Assembly: GCA_002786025.1 (NCBI GenBank)
Contig: NHNW01000116.1
Span: forward strand, 1-23,954
Direction: 5' to 3'
Source of the DNA: Zasmidium citrigriseum
Taxonomy: Eukaryota > Ascomycota > Dothideomycetes > Mycosphaerellales > Mycosphaerellaceae
Length of the DNA stretch: 23,954 bases
A program made the translations under genes and the position numbers. Under the pieces are notes generated by a model, which was given only the letters and a program-made list of their open reading frames with translations, did not search any database and was not told where the DNA came from. Below are positions 10,518 to 19,640 of this stretch, piece after piece (position 1 is the first letter of the stretch; the number at the start of each line of letters is the position of its first letter).

Positions 10518-11914
10518 CCGCAGGCTCGTGTGAATGTCTCTGATGAAGCCAGCGCACCCAAAAGCATCACCTCGAGGGCAGCGCCTTGCGTCTCCCAGCA
10601 TCGCCGTCGCCACGTTGACTTTGCTGCGCTCGATTCATGGCGCGGGACACGGCGAGCATGCTCAGGTGGAGGCTGGCTAGCCGAAGGCCGCTCTCACGGC
10701 GTCGATTGGATACCAGCTGGAGGGAAACGACTCTCACCGCGTCGACCTCGAACTGTGCAATTGCGAGACATTTCGGCTCCGGCACGACTTGATTTGCTTG
10801 GACTCTGGCAGCGCAACCCCATCGTCCACCGCAGACTCCGCCGGACATTCGCTAGCCTGCTCAGCGGTCGAGGGGGTGGAAAGCGTGCCTCCGCCACTCA
10901 TTTCGAGTCGTTCCCATCATTTTGCACCAGAGGAGGTCACGATGCTGGGCCCGCTCTGCAGGTCGGTCCCGCTCTGGCAGGCGTGCGGAGCTCTTGTGAC
11001 CGCGCTGCGTCCTGTCGTGCTCGACGTGATATGGCGTTCGGCGACGGCCGTGACACAACGCCATCGACCTTCTTCTCGTGGCAGTCGTGCAGTGGGCTGG
11101 GACCTGGAGCGTGTGCGACGTGTCCCTTGCGTCGCCCAATGCAACCACTTTGTGCCGTGCGACTCGAGCTGCACGCACTTTACGGCTTATCAGGAACAGA
11201 CGTCGCGTAGCAAAAACTTCGGAACGCGAAACACTGGACGCTGCTGTGCTCAAGTGATTGCATGCGCAATATGCGAGCGCATCTCAATCTTGAACGAGCA
11301 TGCCTCGCCTCGGGACCGAGTGGTTCAGGCAGGTATCGACGACGACACCTCCGCGATCTGCCACGCTGGATGAGGGTTGCCGCGTCGTCCCGAAGCGTGC
11401 TCGCCTGTTGAGTTGATCTTCCCGCCGGATTGAACTCAGATCCTGAGATCCTCGAGCCAAAGATAGACGGTCAATTAGCTGGCTATCAAGCTCGAAGAGT
11501 ATATTTAGTGTCAATGAGACCTCGAATAGGAAGGAGGAGAGCGCCAAAGTCTGTGGATGGAGACGTCAGGCCAATGACCTGTAGCCGCCCGGCAGTCGTC
11601 GAGGCGATGTGTGACAAGGATGACTTGGCTGGCAGTCACGCATCTAACGTCGGATGCTGGCCCCGGCCTGCACCCTCCACGAAGCCATTGGCCTGCCAGG
11701 ACGTTGTTGCTGCAGCCTCATGCACCCGCAATTGGCGCCGGTCATGTCCCTGATGCACAGGAGCGCTGGTCGTTGCTGCACAACATGTCGGAGCTTATGC
11801 GCGCGCGACCAGCATCGAATCTTGTATAGAAGGCCAACAGAGCGCCCTCGCGCACGGAGACCATTTGCCTCCCCTCTGTGCCGTAGACCTGCATTTCTGT
11901 TGCGTTCATAGACC

Positions 11915-11950
11915 ATGACACACTGGCGACAGTGGCACCACGATCACTGA
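11915..11950 (+). other. Upstream ORF of 11 codons before the SAM+PH gene
   Basis: ATG at 11915 opens a short frame (MTHWRQWHHDH) that stops at 11948-11950, 38 bp before the main start at 11989 and in a different frame. If it lies in the mRNA leader it could reduce or regulate translation of the main frame. The transcription start is unknown, so this is only a candidate. Confidence 0.35.
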
Positions 11951-11988
11951 CAACATCAAGACACTCACTGAGCGAAACAACACTCGTG

Positions 11989-14533
11989 ATGCAGGCCATC
12001 ACCCCCATCACGCCTCTGGAGGCGGGTGGCGAGATGTTCCAAAGAGCGAAGACGCCTTCGGTATTCGATGTGCGATCATCACAGCAAGCACGACCACTCT
12101 CTCAAATGTCAGAGGCGACGGAAATCTTCGACACCGACTTTGAAGACGAGAGCGACTACGAAAGCTCACCAAAGCCAAGCTTCGACTCTGTAAGTATCCG
12201 AAGCCGAACATGTGGGACCAGGCCACTAACATGCAACCCAGGAGGACAGCAGAAGACGAAGCCAGACGACGATATCTTCGTATGATGAGGCACCAACGCC
12301 CAGTCCCAGATCGAGCGAGCAGAGGACGCCGTTCCAGCTTCGGCTTCAGCCTGTACAAGGACCCAAAGGACCTCACCTTTTCCGGTCGTCACAAGTATCG
12401 GCAGAGTTCGACTTCGACTATGCACTGCAGATGTCGCCTGTATTTCCCAAGGAGATTACTCTCCGGGCCGAGACTGCGTTCAGTGAAGACACTGCGACTC
12501 CTGTCACTTCCTACCGCCAAGGCTACTCTCTCGACAACGCCCTTCGGCAACCCGAGCCGGAAGTCTTCGATCCTGAAGCTCACATTCGATCTTGGTCGAC
12601 ACAGCACGTTATCGATTGGATGTACGAGACTGGTATCGACTCTTCAGTCATCGAGTGCTTCGACATCCATGACATCAATGGTGCTGTCCTCCTCGACTTG
12701 CAGTTCGATGACCTAAGAGAGCTCGACATCCAATCCTTCGGCAAGAGACATCAACTCTGGAATGCCATCTGCCTTCTACGAGGCGAGGATGGACACATCA
12801 GCCCACAACAAACCCCGTTCCAGGATATTGACCGGCCATGCACTGCTCCACCCCCAAGGACCTCAAGCAGGAGATCGCCCAGCCGAGGCCGCATCTGCTC
12901 AACGCCAGTCGACGGGACGGCAAGGCCAACGACTCCTACAGGAGGTAAGAAGCGACGTGGACGGAAGGCATCCAAGACGAGAGACATTATCACTCCAGCA
13001 GAGTCAGTCTCAATCGTCGCCATCGAGCAGCTTCTACCAAAGCCACACAAGTGTGCCAAGGGCGAACGCTGCGCTAAGTGGCGAAAGCAGCAGAGAGAAC
13101 TCAAACAACTTCAAGAAGAACATGGCATCGGACGCTTCCCCATCAGCCCGTCTAAGGGTGGCCGTATCTTCGTCGCTGGCGACCCAGGCAACGCTTCGAC
13201 CGCCGAGAACATGGTTCCGAACGTTCATAAACAGCCCGAAGTCCGACCTCAGGCCACCGAGGATGAGAACCGTCCAGTGTCTGAAGCTCAACCATCCGTT
13301 GTCGCCTCGTCTGATCTCCTGGGTCCTGGTCAAGCGCCCGAATTCGCTCTCCATGAGGACATGCTCAATCAGCTCGGGTCACGCAACCCCCAAGATAATG
13401 TCAAGGAGTTCTTGCACTTCCAGCACATGCATTCACCCGCTGAGCCTCCTCACACGCACTACGGTCCCCCAAGTCCTCCTTTGGAAATGTTCCCCTCTCA
13501 GTCATTCACGCCTTACGGAGCACAGCAGTCTCAACCACCTCTTCAGCCACCACGAAATGCCTCCGCACCTCATGAGCAACTAAGAAGCCTACCTCGTCTC
13601 GACATCCCTCGTTCAGCCAGCGCAGGCCCACACGTCAACACGCTCACCTCTCCCGAACCAGCAACTTCCATCTGCCGCAGCGCCACTGTCTCACCAGGCG
13701 TACAAATGATCTACCGCCTAGGCACCCCAGCATCAGAGATGGACGTACCAATCGCAGGCCCACCAACCGACCCCCTGGCCCGTGATGCCTCTCAATCAGT
13801 CCCACCAAACATGCAGTACCGTCCCCAACAACCCCTCATCCGCTCACACTCCCGGACCGACGCCCCATCCTGGCGGCGTCCTTCAATGCAACTTCCCGCC
13901 GTCAAAGAAGGCGAAGTCCTCTCCCCAACAACTCCAACCTCCAAATCCAAACGCCCCAGCCTCACACCCACAGCCATCCAACGCTCTAACTCAATCCGCG
14001 ACCCAGCGCACAACTCCCCAACAACGCAACACTTCGGCTACGGCTCCGACTGCACGCACGCCGGCTGGATGAAAAAGCGCAAGACCAAAATGCTCCGCCA
14101 TGAATGGCACGACGCTCACTTCCGTCTCAAAGGCACCCAACTCGCCATGCACGCCAACGCCCGCCTATCCGCCGCTGAGCTCGACAGCTTCGATGTCGAT
14201 GACTATGCTGTTGCGTGCAGCAGTATGCCGTCCAACAGCAAGCTCAGCGCTGCGATGAAAGCCCTCAGCATCAAGGCCCATGATTCTAAGAAGAATGGCA
14301 ATGCGCAGGATGCGACGGCATTCTCCTTTCAGCTCATCCCTTCTGCCGAGCGCGCTGGGGAGAAAGCGGCAAGGAAAGAAGTCTCGTCTAGTGCAAACGG
14401 CAAGACGCATCATTTCGCTGTGAAGACCAAGGATGAGCGGATTGAGTGGATGCGGGAGCTCATGATCGCCAAGGCTCTACAGCAGAAGGGCAAGGGGTAC
14501 GAAGTCGAAGTGAATGGTGTGGTGCAGCGTTGA
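11989..14533 (+). CDS. SAM and PH domain protein (Boi/Pob1-like scaffold)
   Basis: Two exons, 11989-12189 and 12242-14533, with a 52-bp intron (12190-12241) that has GTAAGT, a CTAAC branch point (12226-12230) and a CCCAG end. The frame runs through both exons and gives 830 residues. The ATG at 11989 is the first Met in frame and has G at -3. A SAM domain spans about residues 182-247 (from IRSWSTQHVIDWMYETGI to LWNAICLLR). A basic Cys-containing segment, HKCAKGERCAKWRKQQREL, lies near 337-354. A long Pro/Ser-rich, presumably disordered middle follows. A PH domain covers about 673-810 (GWMKKRKTKMLRHEWHDAHF to EWMRELMIAKAL). SAM domains mediate protein association and PH domains bind phosphoinositides, so a cortical or membrane scaffold in polarity or signalling is likely. 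Boi1/2 and Pob1 share the SAM+PH order but carry an SH3 domain, which I do not see here. Confidence 0.9.
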
Positions 14534-15295
14534 TGCTGTCCACTCACTCCCATCACCAAACCATCATTGATTTTACATTTGCCGCGTTCATGCTCAGCGA
14601 CTCAGCGCGGCCTTTCGGCGCTTTTTGTTGTTGCACGCTCTCTTCACGAAGGAAGCATCTTTTAATCATCACTATACCCCCACAAGAACCAACTACACTC
14701 ACGACATTTGACGAAGACAGACTTTGATACCTTTTTGGAAAGGGGAGAGGAAGAAATTGCTACTTTGGGCTTCGCAGCCTCATTTTTTCGGTACCGACGA
14801 TGGTCTTCTTTCGGGAGCCTCGTCTTGTCAGGACATCCAAAAAGCAATGCCTCGCTTTGGCGGCTCGCTCGGTTTAATGGCGGCGATGACTAGGTAGTAG
14901 TTGGTAGCGGTAGTCAAAATAGGAACCGATTCGATGAGACAGCCCAGATTCCTTTTCTTGAAACCGAAGTGTGACGATCGAAAGAATTGCTGTTAAGTTG
15001 AGCGCTGCGCTGCGCTCGGGTATCATAATGCATAACTTTGCTGCGGATCTTTGCCTCTGCTCGTTCTCTTTACGACGACTTCGCCACCGTCATCGTGCTG
15101 GAGGTCGTGGAGGAATGAGAGCTCCCAGGTAAGCGCCCGGGATGTGTCAGGCACAGACAGGCAGATCCGGCCCACGCCGTAAAGGAGCCCATGCCGCCGC
15201 ACTGCACGAGGACACGGCGTCTCGCCAAGTCGATGGAAGTGCCACAGTGAATCCCGCGATGGAAGCCCCAGGAGGCTTCTTCTGTGCTTGGGCGT
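14534..15295. other. Convergent intergenic region, no gene
   Basis: 762 bp between the convergent SAM+PH and BUD23 stop codons. It should contain both 3' UTRs. Two inverted repeats are visible: AGCGC...GCGCT followed by a T-rich run near 14605-14630, and GAGCGC-TGCGCT-GCGCTC at 15000-15017. Short reading frames here look random. Confidence 0.5.
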
Positions 15296-16120
15296 CTAGA
15301 ACGCGGTCCGTCGTTTCCTCCCCGTATACTTGGAATTGGCTTTGGTGACTTTGCCCTTGGCTTCCATCTGGGCCTTCTTCTTGAGGATCCAGGATTTGCT
15401 GCCTTTCTTGTTCAGTTCTTTGCCACGTTTTCGCTCTTTGCGCCGGGCGTCTTGGATGTCGACACCGTCCATGCCGTTGACTGTTTCTTTGACGTCTCCA
15501 CCGCCGACGCTGAGGACGAGGTAGTATTTGACGCTCTTCGTTTCGGGGTCGTCTTCGAGGATACCGGCTCCGAAACCTGCTTTGATGGCTGCGTTGGAGA
15601 TCATGCTCCTCTGTTGGTTGTTCTTTGGGTAGAACTGGCAGACTGCTTTTCCGCCTCTTTTCAGACTTGCGTATAGCCCGTCGAAGAATCGCTTCAGCCG
15701 TCCTTCCGGAGACACGTCCGACGTCTCGGCGTTACATAGCCACTGAATCGCAGAAATTGATATCGCAGCATCGAAAGTTCCCGCTCGAAATGGTATGCCT
15801 TGTCCAATGTCTGCCAGCAGCATGTCTCCTTCCACGTCTCTTTCGAGTGCTTGTGCCAGCATGCTCGATGAAATGTCCATTCCCACCCATGTGTGCGGTC
15901 CGCCTTCGTCTTCGGGTACCGAGTTCAGAATTTCGCCGGACAGACCACTCCCACAGCCTACGTCGAGGATGAATGATGGCTCTTGGAGGTCGAGAAGTTC
16001 GAGGGCGCGATTCGTCATGGAGGCCTGGATGTCCTTGATTCGGGAGGAGGTGGTGTATTTGCGCGATTCGACATCGTTGTAGAACAGGTCCGGCGGGAGG
16101 ATGTCCTCGGGCCGTGACAT
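15296..16120 (-). CDS. BUD23: 18S rRNA (guanine-N7)-methyltransferase Bud23
   Basis: Single exon, 274 residues from the ATG at 16120, close to the size of yeast Bud23 (about 275). The frame is open upstream to 16171 but contains no earlier ATG. The N-terminus MSRPEDILPPDLFYNDVESR and the following KYTTSSRIKDIQASMTNRAL are typical of the family. SAM-binding motif I, ILDVGCGSG, is at residues 51-59. FDAAISISAIQWLCNA is a second conserved block. The lysine/arginine-rich tail (about 225-274, RRKERKRGKELNKKG to TGRKRRTAF) matches the Bud23/WBSCR22 C-terminal domain. The enzyme methylates N7 of one guanine in 18S rRNA (G1575 in yeast), with the small partner Trm112, during nuclear 40S subunit maturation. 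It is divergently paired with SVP26 across a 292-bp gap. Confidence 0.96.
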   Translation of the reverse strand: MSRPEDILPPDLFYNDVESRKYTTSSRIKDIQASMTNRALELLDLQEPSFILDVGCGSGLSGEILNSVPEDEGGPHTWVGMDISSSMLAQALERDVEGDMLLADIGQGIPFRAGTFDAAISISAIQWLCNAETSDVSPEGRLKRFFDGLYASLKRGGKAVCQFYPKNNQQRSMISNAAIKAGFGAGILEDDPETKSVKYYLVLSVGGGDVKETVNGMDGVDIQDARRKERKRGKELNKKGSKSWILKKKAQMEAKGKVTKANSKYTGRKRRTAF

Positions 16121-16412
16121 TGCTGCTGAATATGTGTATGTGTTTGCTGGTTCCAGGCGCAGCAATGTCACGAGCGTTCAGGTGTGGTTGTGTGGTCAAA
16201 GTTGCGATTCTGAATCTCGAAATTCAGTCCTCTCGCTAGTGCTATCGATAAGAGACTAGCCTAACCTTAAACCGGTGGGGATCGACATCAGCCGTCACCA
16301 GCGGCAGTGAAAGCTGTTCTCACCATCGACCAAAAATACCACCGAAAGAAGATACACAAGGCGATATCACAGTGTTCATGGTCGCAATATCAAAGCGAAA
16401 CGGCTCGTGACG
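16121..16412. promoter_or_regulatory. Bidirectional promoter region BUD23/SVP26
   Basis: 292 bp between two divergent start codons must contain both core promoters. It includes a GATAAG motif (16247-16252, within ATCGATAAG) and an inverted repeat CTGAAT/ATTCAG (16210-16227). I see no clear TATA box. Co-regulation is possible but not shown by the sequence. Confidence 0.55.
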
Positions 16413-17302
16413 ATGTGGATTCTACCACTCCTAGTACGCCGCATCCCCGAACCCCACCACATTCACTTCAAACGTTGACATGTGAAACTCGACAGGGCTA
16501 CCTGGGCCTCGCGCTGGGCTTCCTCTTCCTGACCCTGGCCATAGCATCAGGTCTCTACTACCTCAGCGAACTGGTAAGTCTATTACCACCCGATTTAAAC
16601 CAGCGCATTCACACGCGACCAACATGTTAACCCCTCCCTCCACCACAGGTCGAAGAACACACAGTCCTGGCCAAAAAGCTCCTCACGCGCCTCATCTACG
16701 CCACAATCGCCCTCCACACCCTCCTCCTAATCGACCGCTTCCCGCCGCTCCTCTCCCTTTTCAGCATCGGCTCGCACATAATCTACTCCCTCAACCTTCG
16801 CCGCTTCCCCGTCGTAAAGCTCACCGACCCAATCTTCATCGCCTCCTGCGCCCTCGTCCTCGCAAACCACTGGCTCTGGTTCCGCCACTTCTCCACTCCA
16901 CCGAAGCCGTCAGCGAGCGGGAGATACAATTTCTACGAGCAGCAAGCGAACATCCCGACGTTTACGGAGATTGCGAGCTTTTTTGGACTGGGCGTGTGGA
17001 TGGTGCCTTTTGCGCTGTTTGTGAGTTTGAGTGCCGGGGAGAATGTGTTGCCGAGTATGGGGAGTGAGTATGCGACAGGGGCGGGGAGTAGCTTTATCAG
17101 TCCGGGACAAGAACAACCGCCGACCGCGACGAGTTCCATGGGAATGCCAGGGAGTGTCAATGGACCGATACGGACAAGGCACAAGAGGAGCAACACTCAA
17201 ACTGGCATGGCCAAGGCAGCTGTGAACGGTGTAAGGGAATGGATGGGCGAGACAGGGGAGTTGATGGGATTTTGGAAAGGAGAAAGAACAAGACCGTTAT
17301 GA
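16413..17302 (+). CDS. SVP26: SVP26/TEX261 family ER-Golgi membrane adaptor
   Basis: Three exons: 16413-16433 (seven codons, MWILPLL), 16496-16573 and 16649-17302. Introns are 62 bp (GTACGC to GACAG) and 75 bp (GTAAGT to CACAG), both phase 0. The joined frame gives 250 residues. The first exon is supported because MWILPLL joined to GYLGLALGFLFLTLAIASGL restores the family N-terminus; without it the exon-2 frame extends into unrelated sequence. Hydrophobic segments lie near residues 3-26, 45-65, 85-102 and 139-158, fitting a polytopic membrane protein. SGLYYLSELVEEHT and NFYEQQANIPTFTEIASFF are family-typical. Svp26 helps export Golgi mannosyltransferases and other type II membrane proteins from the ER in COPII vesicles. 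The hydrophilic tail after about 165 is longer than in yeast. Confidence 0.93.
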
Positions 17303-17604
17303 CATGAGCACCAGCCCAGGATTTGAAGCAATATGAAATGAAACGTTGAACGATGAAGCGCCTCGAAACAAACTTTTCATGTCGCTATCGAGTATATTGC
17401 CAAGAAACATTGAATATATGCTCTGGTGTATGTACAGCCAGGCGCCATGTGCGCCGACTTGCCCAGCATGACCAGCTGCGGCTTGGTGTTTTCGTGTTTG
17501 CCCATGATTCCATACGAAAGCAAACCCTGCTCATGTCGAACAGGGTCGGTCAGCCAGTCCACGTGGTCATCGGCTGACCATGTTCAAGAACTCCGAGAGG
17601 GAGT
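17303..17604. other. Convergent intergenic region, no gene
   Basis: 302 bp between the convergent SVP26 and peptide-precursor stop codons, presumably both 3' UTRs. I see no other feature. Confidence 0.5.
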
Positions 17605-18993
17605 CTACTCCTCGGTTGGCTGGTTGGCCGCGAGAAGGTCGGCGATGGTCTCATAGAGGTCCTCCTCTTGCTGGAGCTCACGCTTGTTGCATGCCTGTCC
17701 TGGGACACCGCAGCGGAAGATGTAGCCACGGAACTTGGCAGCCTCAGCAGATGCCGCAGCGGCAGCCTCAGCCTCGCGCTTGTTGCATGCCTGGCCGGGG
17801 ACACCGCATCGGAAGATGTATCCCTTGATCTTGGCGTCGGCGGAAGCCTCAGCGGCTGCTTCGGCCTCACGCTTGTTGCAGGCCTGGCCTGGGACGCCGC
17901 AGCGGAAGATGAATCCTCGAAACTTGGCCTTCTTCGCCTCTGCTTCCGCGAGGGCACTGGCCTCAGCGTCGGCCTCGCGCTTGTTGCAAGCCTGGCCTGG
18001 AACACCGCAGCGGAAGATGAATCCACGGAACTTGGCCATCTTGGGGTCGGCCTCAGGGGCGGCGAGAGCGCTGGCCTCGGCGACACGCTTCTGCATGCAG
18101 GCGGAGCCGGGTTGTTCGCAGCGGGCGGCGAGGAAAGCACGGCGGGCGTTGGAGGTGGCGATGTCAGCGGCGTCACGGAGCTTGAGAGCCTCCTCGGCGT
18201 CCTCGATCTCACGCTTGTTGCAGGCCTGGCCTGGAACACCGCAGCGGAAGATGTAGCCCTTGATCTTGGCCTCAGCCTCAGCATCGGCCTCACGCTTGTT
18301 GCAAGCCTGGCCTGGGACACCACATCGGAAGATGTAGCCCTTGATCTTGGCGGCGGCGTCACGCTTCACAACCGCCTCGGCGTCGAGCTGGGCCTCACGC
18401 TTGTTGCAAGACTCGGTAGCGCAGCGGCCGACGACGAAGCCCTCCTGTTCAGCCTCTGCGTTGGCCATAGCCTCAGCGTCACGCTTGGCGACCTCAAGCG
18501 CATCCTCCTGAGCCTCACGCTTGGAGCAAGTGGCACCTGGGACACCGCACGCGCCGATGAAGCGCTTGCGGTTCTCATGCGCCTCAGCGTCACGCTTGGC
18601 GAAGCCCTCGAGGTCCTCCATCAGCTCACGCTTGTTGCAGAGGGCACCAGGGGTACCGCAGTTGCCAATGAAGCCTGCGTCTCTGGCCTCAACGGCGAAC
18701 TCGTCGGCATCGCGCTTGTTGCAAGCCTGACCGGGGACACCGCATCGAAAGATGAAGCCCCTGAACTTGCCCTTCTTCCTGAAGAAGAATGGGTCAGCCT
18801 CAGCTTCGGGTTCGGCCGAAGCCTCACGCTTGTTGCAGGCCTGGCCTGGGACACCACATCGGAAGATGTAGCCCCTGAACTTGGCAGCCTCGGCGTCGGC
18901 CTCAGCGGCGGCGTTGGCAACGGGCTCAGCGATGGCAACGGCGTTGGTGAGTGCCGCCGCACCGAGCAGGAGAGTGGTAAGATCGACCTTCAT
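17605..18993 (-). CDS. ppg1: Multi-copy secreted peptide precursor, alpha-factor pheromone-like
   Basis: Single exon, 462 residues, ATG at 18993 and TAG at 17605-17607. Residues 1 to about 20 form a signal peptide (MKVDLTTLLLGAAALTNAVA). Twelve Cys-pair units follow, each ended by Lys-Arg. Eight are near-identical K(F/I)(R/K)G(Y/F)IFRCGVPGQACN, at 38-54, 76-92, 216-232, 243-259, 321-337, 357-373, 388-404 and 420-436. Four are diverged, near 106-120, 141-157, 184-197 and 286-301. Spacers are mostly X-Ala dipeptides (EA, DA, AA, SA), as expected for Kex2 cleavage, Kex1 trimming of KR and Ste13-type trimming. The C-x2-PGQ-x-C core has the Cys spacing of alpha-type pheromones of filamentous ascomycetes, such as WCHLPGQGC of Aspergillus fumigatus and QWCRIHGQSCW of Neurospora (from memory). 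Such peptides act on Ste2-type receptors. The missing Trp and the long N-terminal extension are unusual; another Kex2-processed repeat peptide or a RiPP precursor is the alternative. Confidence 0.8.
   Translation of the reverse strand: MKVDLTTLLLGAAALTNAVAIAEPVANAAAEADAEAAKFRGYIFRCGVPGQACNKREASAEPEAEADPFFFRKKGKFRGFIFRCGVPGQACNKRDADEFAVEARDAGFIGNCGTPGALCNKRELMEDLEGFAKRDAEAHENRKRFIGACGVPGATCSKREAQEDALEVAKRDAEAMANAEAEQEGFVVGRCATESCNKREAQLDAEAVVKRDAAAKIKGYIFRCGVPGQACNKREADAEAEAKIKGYIFRCGVPGQACNKREIEDAEEALKLRDAADIATSNARRAFLAARCEQPGSACMQKRVAEASALAAPEADPKMAKFRGFIFRCGVPGQACNKREADAEASALAEAEAKKAKFRGFIFRCGVPGQACNKREAEAAAEASADAKIKGYIFRCGVPGQACNKREAEAAAAASAEAAKFRGYIFRCGVPGQACNKRELQQEEDLYETIADLLAANQPTEE
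17680..18882 (-). repeat. Coding tandem repeat array of twelve peptide units
   Basis: This interval holds the first to the last core of the precursor with their Lys-Arg sites. Units are separated by spacers of unequal length, so the array is not a perfect tandem repeat. Three sub-types of the canonical core occur: KFRGYIFR (units 1 and 12), KFRGFIFR (2, 9 and 10) and KIKGYIFR (6, 7 and 11). The mixed order suggests duplication and partial homogenisation. CpA and TpG are not depleted, so the array has escaped RIP. Confidence 0.9.
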
Positions 18994-19160
18994 GTTGGCG
19001 AAAGGTCTTGATGTTTTTTTTTGGTGGTTGGGTGGTTTAACGAGTGGGGTGGTAGAGTGGTCTTATGAGTTAGACCAGTGGGTATTGAGGTTCGGATCGG
19101 TATGAAAGAATGACTCGTGGGTAAGGAAGAAAAGGGGACGGATATGGAAACCGTGACGAA

Positions 19161-19174
19161 GTTATATAGCCAAT
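19161..19174 (-). promoter_or_regulatory. Candidate TATA and CCAAT elements of the peptide precursor gene
   Basis: On the minus strand the sequence reads ATTGGCTATATAAC: a TATATAA box immediately downstream of an inverted CCAAT. It lies about 168 nt upstream of the ATG at 18993, leaving room for a leader of roughly 130 nt. Assignment is by motif and position only. Confidence 0.45.
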
Positions 19175-19357
19175 GTTTGAGGAGGCAGAGGCAAGCTGCC
19201 TTCTCAATACAGGCCTCAATAGCGGTTGAATAAAGAGAACTCGACTTGTTCTGGTGGCAATAGGCCCCATGTCCGGGGTCGAAGAGCTCAATAAGCATCC
19301 AATAGGGGAAGAGAGTCGTGGATAAGAGAGTCTTTCTGTGGAGAGTGCGCGGGATTG

Positions 19358-19367
19358 ACAATGAAAC
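19358..19367 (+). promoter_or_regulatory. Possible pheromone-response/HMG-type site
   Basis: ACAATGAAAC joins ACAAT, the complement of the ATTGT core bound by HMG-box mating-type proteins, to TGAAAC, six of seven bases of the yeast Ste12 element TGAAACA. It is about 365 bp upstream of the precursor start codon. Short motifs like this occur by chance, so it only weakly supports mating control. Confidence 0.2.
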
Positions 19368-19623
19368 GGGAGATGAGAGAAGACTGAGATGGGTGTTCGG
19401 AGTAGAGTTGGCCGTTGGAGTAATCCAATGTGTTCGATTCGAATGTTCAATCCGGATCGCGCAAGTCTGTAGAAACAACGTTAGTCTGGCTCTAAGATGT
19501 CCTGGTCATAAAGGATGTTTCGTCGCTTGCATCTTGTCCAGCAGGGCAGATTCATGCTTTCCCAGGGCAAAGCGGTGGCCAGCACATGGAAGTCGATTGT
19601 CCAATCCATGGAGAGGGTTCATT

Positions 19624-19640
19624 TTGGCTGGATCAGCCAA
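19624..19640. promoter_or_regulatory. 17-bp palindrome, possible regulator site
   Basis: TTGGCTGGATCAGCCAA has 7-bp arms and a 3-bp centre and lies in the divergent promoter region. I know of no specific fungal factor for it. Confidence 0.3.

Larger units (their letters stand above)
9094..11988. other. Long divergent intergenic region, no supported gene
   Basis: About 2.9 kb separates the divergent transcription factor and SAM+PH genes. Several open frames of 60-258 codons occur (the longest 10434-11210 on the plus strand), but they overlap on both strands, are rich in Arg, Cys, His and Ser, and show no domain, signal peptide or convincing splice continuation. GC-rich non-coding DNA would produce them by chance. 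The region includes a palindrome at 10501-10517 and a short upstream ORF at 11915-11950, listed separately. It probably contains both promoters. A non-coding RNA gene cannot be excluded. Confidence 0.5.

Noticed and set aside
10434..11210. 258-codon plus-strand frame in the long intergenic region
   Set aside because: Composition is dominated by Arg, Ala, Ser, Cys and His, other frames overlap it on both strands, and there is no domain or convincing start context.
16307..16412. Upstream extension of the SVP26 exon-2 frame as the protein N-terminus
   Set aside because: It is hydrophilic and unlike the family, whereas the micro-exon at 16413-16433 restores the expected MWILPLLGYLG start.
17668..19011. 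447-codon plus-strand reading frame antisense to the peptide precursor
   Set aside because: It mirrors the repeats of the minus-strand gene exactly and arises from its codon bias (few codons whose complement is a stop). It has no independent signal peptide or domain.
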